Positions 1 through 8,334 of a stretch of DNA of 64,000 nucleotides are shown here, piece by piece; position 1 is the first letter of the stretch; each line of letters begins with the position of its first letter. This stretch comes from Caballeronia sp. TF1N1 (GTDB lineage Bacteria > Pseudomonadota > Gammaproteobacteria > Burkholderiales > Burkholderiaceae), in assembly GCF_022878925.1 (NCBI RefSeq), contig NZ_CP084628.1, positions 558,001 to 622,000 on the forward strand. The letters run 5' to 3'. Below the pieces are notes generated by a model. That model made no database searches and was not told the origin of the DNA. It saw only the letters and a program-made list of their open reading frames with translations. The position numbers were made by a program, and so were the translations under genes.

Positions 1-420
1 GCACCAGGTCACGATGATCGCCGGGCTGGAGAAGATCGGCAAGCCAAAGCGCATGAGTTTGCCGGCGAGCGTGGGGGCGATGAGCGTCGCGACCATCGCC
101 GCGACAATGGCCACAGCCGCCGCCTGCGATGCATCGCCGATAAACGTGAACGCCGCGAGCGCGGCCAATGCGCCGTTGAAACCGTAGAGATCGTCGCGCA
201 TGGCGGGTGAATCCGCGTCTTGCGTGATGACGGTAATGACGTTGCCCGTCAACGCGCCGATAAGCAGACCGCACGCGAGCCGGGGATTCGCGCACAGCAG
301 CGCGACGAAGATGCAGACGCCCGTCGCGGCATTGCGCTGCAGGACGATCTGCCCGGTGCTGCGGGCAAAGCTCGTGATTTGATCGCCGAAACTGGCGTTG
401 GTTTGGATGGCGGCGGACAT
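1..420 (-). CDS. Urea transporter, N-terminal part (runs off the left edge)
   Basis: Only the first 140 or so codons are present; the rest lies left of the window. The product is an inner-membrane protein with hydrophobic stretches from about residue 33 onward. It carries the segment LYGFNGALAAL near residue 79 and LPIFSSPAIIVTW at the window edge. These fit the half-repeat of the UT/Yut urea-channel family, in which the NGA and P-x-x-S/T-x-P motifs line the urea path. The start is the ATG ending at 420; no strong ribosome site is visible. The family is passive and urea-selective; the rest of the gene and any urease neighbours cannot be seen. It could be a divergent UT-family channel with another small-amide substrate. 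Confidence 0.8.
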   Translation of the reverse strand, partial: MSAAIQTNASFGDQITSFARSTGQIVLQRNAATGVCIFVALLCANPRLACGLLIGALTGNVITVITQDADSPAMRDDLYGFNGALAALAAFTFIGDASQAAAVAIVAAMVATLIAPTLAGKLMRFGLPIFSSPAIIVTWC

Positions 421-548
421 GCGTGGCGGCGGAAACGGCTTGAGGAGCCGCCAGCATAAGACAAGGTGCGCGCGCCGTGCGACGGCGGGCCGTATAGCGG
501 GTATGCGACTGCCGCGCTCGAAGAAGGCGAGCGCGGTGACGTTGAAGC

Positions 549-752
549 TTAATTGAACGCCATGGGAACGAGCGGCGTGGCGTCGCCACCGGGGTTCGCC
601 AACGAGAGGTCTGAACTCATCTTGACGATTTCCGTAACGTTCTCACGGAAATTAGGGTGGCTTTCCCATGTGATATAGCTCGCGTCCAGCACGGCGGACA
701 TCGTGAGCAAGGTAAAAGCGATCTTTTCTACGACAACGAAGCGGCGGCCCAT
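549..752 (-). CDS. Small protein of unknown function, 67 aa
   Basis: A 67-codon frame starts at the ATG ending at 752, preceded by GGGGAA seven bases upstream, a convincing ribosome site. A longer TTG start at 776 is possible but would place that ribosome site inside the gene. The N-terminal third is hydrophobic (IAFTLLTMSAVL at about residues 11-22), suggesting a signal or anchor. It is followed by a polar tail rich in Asn, Glu and Pro. I do not recognise a family. The ribosome site and balanced codon use support expression; function is unknown. Confidence 0.55.
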   Translation of the reverse strand: MGRRFVVVEKIAFTLLTMSAVLDASYITWESHPNFRENVTEIVKMSSDLSLANPGGDATPLVPMAFN

Positions 753-866
753 GGCAAGTTCCCCAAAATTTGCCAATCATTGTAACAGAACCTAGGGTTT
801 TCCCGTAAGGGTCGTGTTGCAATGCCGCAAATCGGCCGCCGTCGCTCGTCCTGGCTTTCGGCCCGA

Positions 867-2006
867 TTACAGGGATGCCTCGAGAATCGCCGTGTAGTCT
901 TCCGTCGATGCCTCGCGCGGATTCGTCTTATGACTGTGGTCCTTCAGCGCGCCCGCGATGATGCGCGGGAACAATTCGCGCGTCACGCCGAGATCGGACA
1001 AACCGCGCGGCAGTCCGAGCGTCGCGGTCATCGCGCGGATGGCCTCGCCGACTTCATCGCCGGATGCGAGGCCCATTGCCTGCGCGATGCGCGAAAGCTT
1101 GCCCTCTTCCTGCATGGTCGGCGCGCTGCTGTTGAACGCGATGACCGCCGGCAAGAAAATGGCGTTTAGCGTGCCGTGATGCAGCTTCGGGTTGATGCCG
1201 CCGAGCGAGTGCGACAGGCTGTGCACACAGCCGAGACCCTTCTGGAACGCAAGCGCGCCCTGCATCGACGCGCTCATCATGTTCCAGCGCGCCACGCGGT
1301 CGGCGGGATTGCGCGTCGCGCGTTCGATATGCCGCCACGCGCGCCACAAGCCGTCGAGCGCGATACCGTCGGCGGGTGCGTTGAACACCGGCGCCATGAA
1401 GGTTTCGAGACAGTGCGCCACGGCGTCCATGCCGGTGGCGGCGGTCATCAGCGGCGGCAGGCCGAGCGTGAGCTCGGGGTCGCAGATGGCGACCTTCGGC
1501 ACGACATAAGGCGAGATCACGCCGACCTTGCGGCCATCGTCGAGAATCAGGATCGCGCCGCGACCCACTTCGCTGCCGGTGCCCGCCGTCGTCGGAATGG
1601 CGATGACCGGCGCGGTCGCCGCCGTGATGCGCGCAAGGCCGCCTTCGATCACCGCGAAACTTTGCAGCGGACCTTCGTGGGTTGCGCAGACGGCCACGCC
1701 CTTCGCCAGATCGATGGACGAACCGCCGCCTGCCGCGATCACGCCGTCGCAGTCGTTCTCGCGATACATCGCCACCGCCGCGCGCACGGCCGCTTCGTTC
1801 GGATTCGGCGGCGTCGCGTCGAACACCGGCGCGGGCGTTTTCGCGCCCAGCGCATCGACGACTTTATCGAGCAGACCGGCTGCGCGAATGCCTGCATCGG
1901 TCACGATCAGCGGGCGTTTGATGCCGAAGCGTTCGCACTCTCCCGCAAGCAGGCGCAACGCGCCGAAGTCGAACTGAATCTGCGTGATGTAGTTGATGAG
2001 GGACAT
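867..2006 (-). CDS. Iron-containing alcohol dehydrogenase (group III)
   Basis: A 379-residue cytoplasmic NAD(P)-dependent dehydrogenase of the iron-activated family, whose usual length is 350-400 residues. Family marks are GGGSSIDLAKG near residue 92 (nucleotide binding), TTAGTGSEV near residue 138, and metal ligands in MDAVAHCLE, VHSLSHSLGG and HHGTLNA. The C-terminal helical metal domain is complete. Substrates in the family include short alcohols, lactaldehyde, 4-hydroxybutyrate and maleylacetate; the sequence does not decide between them. It is transcribed away from a LysR regulator across a 126-base intergenic region, the usual layout of a regulator and its target. Confidence 0.9.
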   Translation of the reverse strand: MSLINYITQIQFDFGALRLLAGECERFGIKRPLIVTDAGIRAAGLLDKVVDALGAKTPAPVFDATPPNPNEAAVRAAVAMYRENDCDGVIAAGGGSSIDLAKGVAVCATHEGPLQSFAVIEGGLARITAATAPVIAIPTTAGTGSEVGRGAILILDDGRKVGVISPYVVPKVAICDPELTLGLPPLMTAATGMDAVAHCLETFMAPVFNAPADGIALDGLWRAWRHIERATRNPADRVARWNMMSASMQGALAFQKGLGCVHSLSHSLGGINPKLHHGTLNAIFLPAVIAFNSSAPTMQEEGKLSRIAQAMGLASGDEVGEAIRAMTATLGLPRGLSDLGVTRELFPRIIAGALKDHSHKTNPREASTEDYTAILEASL

Positions 2007-2132
2007 GGTGACTGAGGAAAGGTTATATGGAGCGAAGCGCGCCGCGGTGGTGATCGAGTATACGTCGGAGAACTTCGCGGCGATACTGACGACAATTGAT
2101 ACCGCTATAACTTTTACTCAACCCTTGCGGCC

Positions 2133-3062
2133 ATGACGCCCAGCATCGACTCGATCATCTCCCGCCTGCATGTCAAACAGTTGCGGCTTCTCATCGCGCT
2201 CGAAGAACGCGGCTCGCTGCTCGGCGCGGCAAGGCAACTCGCGCTCACGCAACCGGGCGCGAGCAAGGCGCTCCATGAAATCGAAACCACCTTCGGCGCG
2301 CCGCTATTCGTCCGGACCAATCGCGGGCTCGAACCCAACGCGATCGGCCATTGCGTGATCCGCTATGCGCGGCTCATTCATACGGACCTGGCGCATTTGC
2401 GTGAAGAGATCGTTGGCATCATGCGTGGTTACGGCGGGCGCGTGGCGGTCGGCGTCATCATGGGCGCGGTGCCGCTCGTGACCGATGCGATCACCGAAGT
2501 CGCCACGCGTCAGCCGGAGATGTCGGTGGAAATCGTGGAAGATACGAGCGCGACGTTGCTGAGTCTGATCGATGCCGGCCGGCTCGATCTCGCCGTGTGC
2601 CGCACGAGCGTGAGTCAGACGCCGTATCTCTACGACAGCGCGATCGTGCAGGACGAGACGCTCGCGGTCATCGCCAATACGGAGCATCCCTTGGCGAAGA
2701 GAAAGCGCGTGGCCTTGAAGGATCTGGCGAAGCACCGGTGGGTCGTGTATCGCGCGAACATGCCCATGCGCCTCTTGCTCGAACGCGAGTTTCACGATGC
2801 AGGCCTGCGTTTTCCCGCGCATCTGCTCGAAACCACATCTGCGTTCGCGACGCTTTCTCTGCTACAGAAAAACCCGTCGCTAGTGGCGCTGGTGTCCGTG
2901 GATGTCGCGCGCTTTTGCACGGCGCATGGCATCGTCTGCACCTTGCCGCTTGCATTGTCGTCGCGTAGCGAGCCTTACGAACTGGTCACGCGGCGCGACG
3001 CGCCTCTGTCTCCCGGCGTGCGTCTTTTGATGCAGGCGATCGAAGAAGCCGGCCGCGCGTGA
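2133..3062 (+). CDS. LysR-family transcriptional regulator
   Basis: A 309-residue regulator with an N-terminal winged helix-turn-helix (about residues 10-68, with the signature AARQLALTQPGASKAL-x-EIE) followed by a periplasmic-binding-protein-like effector domain, the standard LysR length and layout. It lies divergent from the iron alcohol dehydrogenase, so it most likely controls that gene and itself in response to a pathway metabolite. The start is the ATG at 2133; no good ribosome site precedes it. The effector is unknown. Confidence 0.93.
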   Translation: MTPSIDSIISRLHVKQLRLLIALEERGSLLGAARQLALTQPGASKALHEIETTFGAPLFVRTNRGLEPNAIGHCVIRYARLIHTDLAHLREEIVGIMRGYGGRVAVGVIMGAVPLVTDAITEVATRQPEMSVEIVEDTSATLLSLIDAGRLDLAVCRTSVSQTPYLYDSAIVQDETLAVIANTEHPLAKRKRVALKDLAKHRWVVYRANMPMRLLLEREFHDAGLRFPAHLLETTSAFATLSLLQKNPSLVALVSVDVARFCTAHGIVCTLPLALSSRSEPYELVTRRDAPLSPGVRLLMQAIEEAGRA

Positions 3063-3069
3063 ACAGGAA

Positions 3070-4089
3070 TCAGACGCTGCCGAGCGACGAAAGATACGGC
3101 GGAAGATCGGGCTGCCTCAAGCGCCGGATGATCTCGAAGCGCAGCATCCACCGTGTATCCGCTTCGCCGATGTGCTCCTGTAAGGTCTGCGCCGCGCGTT
3201 CGGGCTTGCCGGCGAGAATGTCGTCGATGATGCGCAGATGCTCCGTGAAGGCATCGCTGATGAGCTGATCGGGAATCTGCAGATATGGGTCGCTCAAATA
3301 GCGCGTCGGCACGAACAGCACATGCGTACGCTGCAGCGCAAACACGATCTCCTTGTTCGGGCAATGCGCGAGCAGGTCGATATGCAGGTCTGTTTCCGCC
3401 ATGTCCATTTCGGCGCCGCCGCGATGCGTGGCCTCGATCGCGCCGATGAGCCGCTCGCGCACGCCTTCGAGAAATTCGCGCGAAACAAGCGGCGCGGCAT
3501 GCACCAGCGCGGTCGGTTCGAGCAAACGGCGCATTTCGAAGAGATGCCCAATACGCGCCTCGGTCACCTGTTCGGCAATCCAGTGTCCATTGCGGTCCTG
3601 CGACAGCGCGCCCACGCTATGCATGCGCGCCATGACGCCGCGCGCCACAGTGCGGCTCACGTCGAAGTACTGCGCCAGCGCTTCCTCGGTAATACGCACC
3701 GAGCCGAACAGCACGCGCGTACAAAGTTCGCGCTCCAGATCGGCATACATGCGCTGCCATTGCGGCTCGTTAGTGAGTTCGACCTTGTCGAGCACGGCCG
3801 CCTTGCCCGCGCGTTCCGCCGATGCCGTTCCCGCCACGCGATACCCGCGCCCTTCGCTCTCGACGATGATCTTGTCAGCGCACAACGCCGCAAGCGCAAT
3901 ACGCGCAGGCGAGCGGCTGATGCAAAAAGACTTCGCGACCTGCGCTTCGAGCAGCTTTTCTCCAGGCGCGATACGTCCGTCCTCGATCATCTCGCGCAAC
4001 AGCCGGTAAGTGCGGTGCTGGATGGAGCCGCCTGCATCGAGCGGCGGGGTATCGGCGGCATTCGTCGCGTAGGTGTTCAACTGGCTCAT
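3070..4089 (-). CDS. GntR/FCD regulator with two winged-helix domains
   Basis: A 339-residue regulator, last gene of the 3.1-9.6 kb operon. It is longer than ordinary FCD regulators (about 220-250) because two winged helix-turn-helix segments are present: one at about residues 22-86 (GEKLLEAQVAKSFCISRSPAR) and one at about residues 112-170 (ITEEALAQYFDVSRTVARGV). A C-terminal helical FCD effector domain follows, with His residues in TDLHIDLLAH and EHLRIIDD that could hold a metal. The ATG ending at 4089 has GAAGAA upstream. A GTG ending at 4149 overlaps the stop of the preceding hydrolase gene and would add 20 residues by translational coupling. It probably controls its own operon. Confidence 0.85.
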   Translation of the reverse strand: MSQLNTYATNAADTPPLDAGGSIQHRTYRLLREMIEDGRIAPGEKLLEAQVAKSFCISRSPARIALAALCADKIIVESEGRGYRVAGTASAERAGKAAVLDKVELTNEPQWQRMYADLERELCTRVLFGSVRITEEALAQYFDVSRTVARGVMARMHSVGALSQDRNGHWIAEQVTEARIGHLFEMRRLLEPTALVHAAPLVSREFLEGVRERLIGAIEATHRGGAEMDMAETDLHIDLLAHCPNKEIVFALQRTHVLFVPTRYLSDPYLQIPDQLISDAFTEHLRIIDDILAGKPERAAQTLQEHIGEADTRWMLRFEIIRRLRQPDLPPYLSSLGSV

Positions 4090-4145
4090 GTGTTCTTCGT
4101 GCAGATTCGATCGATGCTCAACCATACCCCAGCACGTATGCGCCG

Positions 4146-5141
4146 TCACCGCATGAATTCGGCGATGGCGTCGTTCAGCTGCGCCGCCGCCTGCGGGTCC
4201 GCTTCCGAGGCCATCATGTGCCCGCTCGTGCAGGGCAGCCGCAGCAAGGTCGCTTGCGGAATGTGCTCCGCGGCCCAGACGCCCGCTTCAACGGGATTGT
4301 AGAGATCGAGCGCGGGCACGCAGACGAGCGTGGATGCCGCGATCGCGGCCAGCGCCTTTGCGGTGTCGCCATCGAAGCCGGGGGTGGTGCCGACATCGTG
4401 GGTATCGTAGGCATGCGACTGCGCAATCCAGTCGAGCGGATCGGCGCGCTGCGTCGCCCACCATGCGGCGCGCGCATCGAGCCAGGCATATGTGCCGCCC
4501 GCTTTCGCGGCGTCATCGGCGAAGCGTTCGGGCGTACGCATGGCGATGATCTGCATCACCGCGAGCCACGCGCCCCAGTCTCCGTTCGACTTAGAAAGCG
4601 CGCTGCGTCCCGCATGATTGATCGCCTGCGACCAGGGCGTGGTCTTCGCCATCGGCGTTAGCGCGACGAGCTTGCGCATGAAGCGCGGAAACGTCACGCC
4701 CCACTGCAACGCCTGCATGCCGCCCATCGACGCGCCGACCACGGCGGCCACTTCATCGATGCCGAGATGATCGAGCAGTGCCTTCTGGCTCTTCACCATG
4801 TCGCGGATGGTAAAACGCGGAAAGCGCTCGCCGCCCTGGCTCAACGCATTAGAAGGCGAACTCGACAAGCCATTGCCGAGCGCATCCACGACGATGATGT
4901 TCACGCTTTGCGGGTCGAAGGCACGCGCCTCGCCGATCAGAAAGTCCAGCCGATGATGCGTGCTGCCGATCGCGCACAAGCCTAATACCACGGGCCGTGC
5001 GCGGTCGCCGATATCGCCGTGCACGACGTAGGACACGAGCAGATCGTCTATATGTTCGCCCGATTCCAGCGCGAAGCGCCCGAGCGTCGCGCTGCGATGC
5101 GGCGCGTCGATCCAGCCGGGTTGCATGTCGGGATGACGCAT
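4146..5141 (-). CDS. Alpha/beta hydrolase, homoserine O-acetyltransferase-like
   Basis: A 331-residue alpha/beta-fold protein resembling the MetX acyltransferase family. The nucleophile elbow is GASMGGMQALQWG near residue 138, the acid is the Asp of VPALDLYNP, and the histidine is in TSGHMMAS close to the C-terminus. The oxyanion region LCAIGSTHH replaces the usual MetX motif, and the setting is a catabolic operon rather than methionine synthesis. A hydrolase or acyl-transfer role on a pathway intermediate is therefore more likely than homoserine acetylation; that is inference. Nine bases separate it from the alcohol dehydrogenase gene upstream. Confidence 0.82.
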   Translation of the reverse strand: MRHPDMQPGWIDAPHRSATLGRFALESGEHIDDLLVSYVVHGDIGDRARPVVLGLCAIGSTHHRLDFLIGEARAFDPQSVNIIVVDALGNGLSSSPSNALSQGGERFPRFTIRDMVKSQKALLDHLGIDEVAAVVGASMGGMQALQWGVTFPRFMRKLVALTPMAKTTPWSQAINHAGRSALSKSNGDWGAWLAVMQIIAMRTPERFADDAAKAGGTYAWLDARAAWWATQRADPLDWIAQSHAYDTHDVGTTPGFDGDTAKALAAIAASTLVCVPALDLYNPVEAGVWAAEHIPQATLLRLPCTSGHMMASEADPQAAAQLNDAIAEFMR

Positions 5142-5150
5142 GACGTTCGC

Positions 5151-6260
5151 TTAGAATTCGATGACCGCGCGCAGCTCCGCGCCGGTGGCGAGCCTTTGCA
5201 AGCCGTCGTTGATATCGGCAAGCGCGATATGCGACGTCACGTACTCGTCGAGTTTCAGCGAGCCGTCGAGATACGCTTTGGCGAGCATCGGAAAGTCGCT
5301 GGCCGGGTTCGCGCCGCCGTAGCTCGAACGTACGATCTGTTTCTCGCCCATGAGGCTCGCCCAACGAAACGAGGCCTCTTCTTCCGCCGGCAGCTTGCCG
5401 AGCCACACGACCTGCGCGCCGGGCCTTGCAAGCTCCACGCTTGTCCGCAGCGATGCGCGATTACCCGCAGCCTCGAATACGTAATCCGCGCCGCGTCCCT
5501 GGGTCAGATCGGCATGCGCGGCAGCGAGGTTGTCGTCGGCTGAAAGCGCGAGAGTGGCGCCGACCGCGCGCGCAAGATTGAGCTTGTCCGACGCGCGATC
5601 CACCGCGATGATGCGCGCCGCGCCCGCGAGCCGCGCGCCCTGCACCGCCGACAAGCCGACCGCGCCGCAGCCGATTACCGTCACGGTACTGCCCGGCTCG
5701 ACCTTCGCGACATTCAGCGCCGCGCCCACGCCCGTCATCACGCCACAGCCGATGAGACACGCGCGGTCGAACGGCATCTCGTGGGGCACCTTCACCGCAC
5801 ACTCTTCCGACACCACGCACAACTCCGCGAAGCTGCCCGAATACATCAACTGATGCACGGGCGCGCCATCGTCGAGAAAGAGGCGAGGCGCGCCATCGAA
5901 ATGGAACGACTGCGCCGCGTGATCGCGATACGGCTGGCAGAGAATCGAAAGCTTGCGCGCACAGTAAAAGCACGCGCCGCAATGAGGATTCCACGACGTG
6001 ACGACATGGTCGCCCACCTTCACGCCGCGCACTGCGTTGCCCGCCCATTCGACGATACCCGCCGCTTCGTGTCCCGGCACGAACGGAAGCGGCGTGCGTA
6101 AGTCGCCGCGCACCGCTTCGAGATCGGTATGGCACAGGCTCGTCGCCTTCACGCGCACGATCACATCCGTGTCGGCCAGATTGCCGAGCGTGACGCGCCT
6201 GATCTGCAAGGGCTCGCCTTTACGCTCCAAGACCGCTGCTTCGAATTTCGTGTTCATCAT
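5151..6260 (-). CDS. Zinc-dependent medium-chain alcohol dehydrogenase
   Basis: A 369-residue MDR-superfamily enzyme. Catalytic zinc ligands are in TSLCHTDLE and PGHEAAG. The four structural-zinc cysteines are in the lobe CGACFYCARKLSILC near residue 96. The Rossmann motif is GCGAVGLSAVQGA near residue 197. The closest grouping by eye is the aryl/class III-type alcohol dehydrogenases that oxidise alcohols with NAD. It sits between a PhyH-type dioxygenase and a hydrolase in one operon with gaps of 4 and 9 bases, so it probably oxidises an alcohol made by, or feeding, that dioxygenase step. Its substrate is not readable from sequence. Confidence 0.9.
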   Translation of the reverse strand: MMNTKFEAAVLERKGEPLQIRRVTLGNLADTDVIVRVKATSLCHTDLEAVRGDLRTPLPFVPGHEAAGIVEWAGNAVRGVKVGDHVVTSWNPHCGACFYCARKLSILCQPYRDHAAQSFHFDGAPRLFLDDGAPVHQLMYSGSFAELCVVSEECAVKVPHEMPFDRACLIGCGVMTGVGAALNVAKVEPGSTVTVIGCGAVGLSAVQGARLAGAARIIAVDRASDKLNLARAVGATLALSADDNLAAAHADLTQGRGADYVFEAAGNRASLRTSVELARPGAQVVWLGKLPAEEEASFRWASLMGEKQIVRSSYGGANPASDFPMLAKAYLDGSLKLDEYVTSHIALADINDGLQRLATGAELRAVIEF

Positions 6261-6264
6261 GCGT

Positions 6265-7101
6265 CTAGCGTCGTCCGGTTGCGGTTTGTCCCGCGCCCTT
6301 GTAGAGAATGTTCAGGTTGCGCTCGCCGATCTGCTGATGCAGCGCGACGAACGCCGGGTCCAGTTCCTCGGTCGGACGCGGCTCGTGCTCGAAGGTGTTG
6401 TACGTATCGATGCCGCGCACGAGCGTGGCGCTGTCCTCGCCTTCGAGCTGGCGCACGTAAGTCGGGATATAGCGGATGGCATAGCCGATGCGCCGCTTGT
6501 CCGAATGGTTGGGCGGCGAGCCATGCACGATCCGCACATGATGAAGCGACATCTCGCCCGGCGCGAGTTCGATCGATACCGCCTGCGCTTCATCCACTTC
6601 CACCGCGACTTCCTGCCCGCGTGTGAGCAGATTGTGCTCGTTGAAGGTATCGCGATGCGGCATCTGATCGAGCAGATGCGTGCCCGGCACGACCTGCATC
6701 GCACCGTTCGAACGGTTGCTCTCCGAAAGCGCGACCCACGCGGTCACGACATCGGGCTTGGACAACCCCCAATACGTCGAGTCCTGATGCCACGACACGT
6801 AAGCCGGGTCGCGCGCGTTCTTGATGAAGAAGCTGCTTGCCCAGACAAGCAGATTCTCGCCGTAGAGATCGTCGATTGCATCGACTACCTTGTCGTTGCG
6901 CACGAGATCGTTGAGCCACGGAAACAGCAGATGGCTCTTTACGTTGAGCGCCTTCTTCGCGAACGAACTTTTCTCGTGCTCGAAGTCCTCCAGGCGCTTG
7001 CGCAGTTCGAGCGCGGTCTCTTCGGACATCACGCGAATGGGCGCGACGTAGCCGTGTTGCTGGAAATGTTCAACCTGTTGCGGGGTCAATGCCTTCAGCA
7101 T
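6265..7101 (-). CDS. Phytanoyl-CoA dioxygenase-family Fe(II)/2-oxoglutarate oxygenase
   Basis: A 278-residue non-haem iron oxygenase. The facial triad is visible as HQD (SWHQDSTYWG, near residue 120) and the distal His in VRIVHGSPPNHSD, with Arg residues (KRRIGYAIRY) placed to hold 2-oxoglutarate. The ATG ending at 7101 has AAGGAG nine bases upstream and fits the family N-terminus (LTPQQVEHFQQHGYV). A TTG start at 7131 overlapping the previous stop is less likely. PhyH proteins hydroxylate acyl-CoAs, amino acids, halogenated or small-molecule substrates, so the actual substrate is open. It follows the FMN hydroxyacid dehydrogenase gene in the operon. Confidence 0.9.
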   Translation of the reverse strand: MLKALTPQQVEHFQQHGYVAPIRVMSEETALELRKRLEDFEHEKSSFAKKALNVKSHLLFPWLNDLVRNDKVVDAIDDLYGENLLVWASSFFIKNARDPAYVSWHQDSTYWGLSKPDVVTAWVALSESNRSNGAMQVVPGTHLLDQMPHRDTFNEHNLLTRGQEVAVEVDEAQAVSIELAPGEMSLHHVRIVHGSPPNHSDKRRIGYAIRYIPTYVRQLEGEDSATLVRGIDTYNTFEHEPRPTEELDPAFVALHQQIGERNLNILYKGAGQTATGRR

Positions 7102-7127
7102 GATGCGAGTCTCCTTTTTTCCGTGAT

Positions 7128-8321
7128 TCAAGCAACCTGCATGCGCACCGGTGTTTCCAGCGCGCCGCGCCCGCAGGTAAAGCCGCCTGAGCGCAATACG
7201 CGGCCGTCTATCGCGCGTGCATCAGTGACGCCTGCGAGGGCCATCGTCATATCGAGTTCATCGCGGATGATTTCGAGCGCACGTGTCACGCCCGCTTCAC
7301 CTTCCGCGCCGAGTCCATACAGAAATGCGCGGCCTATGTACACGCCGCGCGCGCCGCAAGCGAGCGCTTTCAACACGTCTTGTCCCGAGCGGATGCCACC
7401 GTCCATGTGCAGTTCGATATCGCCATGCACGGCTTCTGCGATACGCGGCAGCATGGAAATGCTCGAAGGCGCGCCGTCCAGTTGACGCCCGCCATGATTC
7501 GAAACGATGAGCGCGTCCGCGCCGATATCGCGGGCAATGCGCGCGTCTTCCTCGTCGAGGATGCCCTTCAGGATGATCTTGCCGCCCCACTGCTTGCGCA
7601 CCCAGTCGATGTCCTGCCACGTGAGCGTCGGGTCGAACTGCCGCGCGGCCCAGTCGGCCATCGACGCGATGCCCGTCACGCCCGGCGCATGTCCGACGAT
7701 ATTGCCGAAGGTGCGGCGCGGCGTGCCCAGCATGCCCGCACACCAGCGCGGATAGCGCGACAGATGCGCGAGGTTGCGCAGCGTGAGCTTTGGCGGCGCG
7801 GACAGACCGTTCCGTTTGTCCTTGTGGCGCTGGCCTTGAATCTGCAAGTCGAGCGTGAGGACGAGCGCGGAACACCCGGCAATTTTCGCGCGATAAATCA
7901 GGTCCGCAATGAAACCGCGGTCCTTCATCATGTAGAGCTGAAACCAAAAAGGCTTCTGCGTATGCGCGGCGACGTCCTCGATCGAGCAGATGCTGACCGT
8001 CGATAACGTGAACGGCACACCGAAGCGCGCGGCCGCGCGCGCCGCGAGAATCTCGCCATCCGCGCGCTGCATGCCGGCGATGCCGGTCGGTGCAATGGCG
8101 ACCGGCATCGAAACGGGGATACCAGCCATCGTCGTCGTGAGATTGCGCTCGCTGAAATCCACGGCGACACGCTGCCGGAACTGCAGTTGCGCGAAGTCGT
8201 CACTGTTCGCGCGATACGTCGATTCGGTCCACGAACCGGCATCGACATAGTCGTAGAACATGCGCGGCACGCGCTTCCTGGCGGCGATGCGCAGTTCCTC
8301 GATGGTCGCGTAATGTCGCAT
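7128..8321 (-). CDS. FMN-dependent alpha-hydroxyacid dehydrogenase (LldD family)
   Basis: A 397-residue flavoenzyme of the lactate/mandelate/glycolate oxidase family. Marks are the N-terminal ARKRVPRMFYDYVDAGS, the FMN-site PVAIAPTGIAGM, the active-site loop SNHGGRQLDG with the catalytic His and Arg near residue 275, and GGIRSGQDVLKAL plus GRAFLYGL for phosphate binding. It oxidises a 2-hydroxy acid to the 2-oxo acid, passing electrons to quinone or oxygen. Placement next to an alcohol dehydrogenase and a PhyH oxygenase suggests the operon handles a hydroxylated acid rather than plain lactate; this is inference. It starts 13 bases after the upstream transporter gene. Confidence 0.92.
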   Translation of the reverse strand: MRHYATIEELRIAARKRVPRMFYDYVDAGSWTESTYRANSDDFAQLQFRQRVAVDFSERNLTTTMAGIPVSMPVAIAPTGIAGMQRADGEILAARAAARFGVPFTLSTVSICSIEDVAAHTQKPFWFQLYMMKDRGFIADLIYRAKIAGCSALVLTLDLQIQGQRHKDKRNGLSAPPKLTLRNLAHLSRYPRWCAGMLGTPRRTFGNIVGHAPGVTGIASMADWAARQFDPTLTWQDIDWVRKQWGGKIILKGILDEEDARIARDIGADALIVSNHGGRQLDGAPSSISMLPRIAEAVHGDIELHMDGGIRSGQDVLKALACGARGVYIGRAFLYGLGAEGEAGVTRALEIIRDELDMTMALAGVTDARAIDGRVLRSGGFTCGRGALETPVRMQVA

Positions 8322-8334
8322 GATTTTTTCGCCG

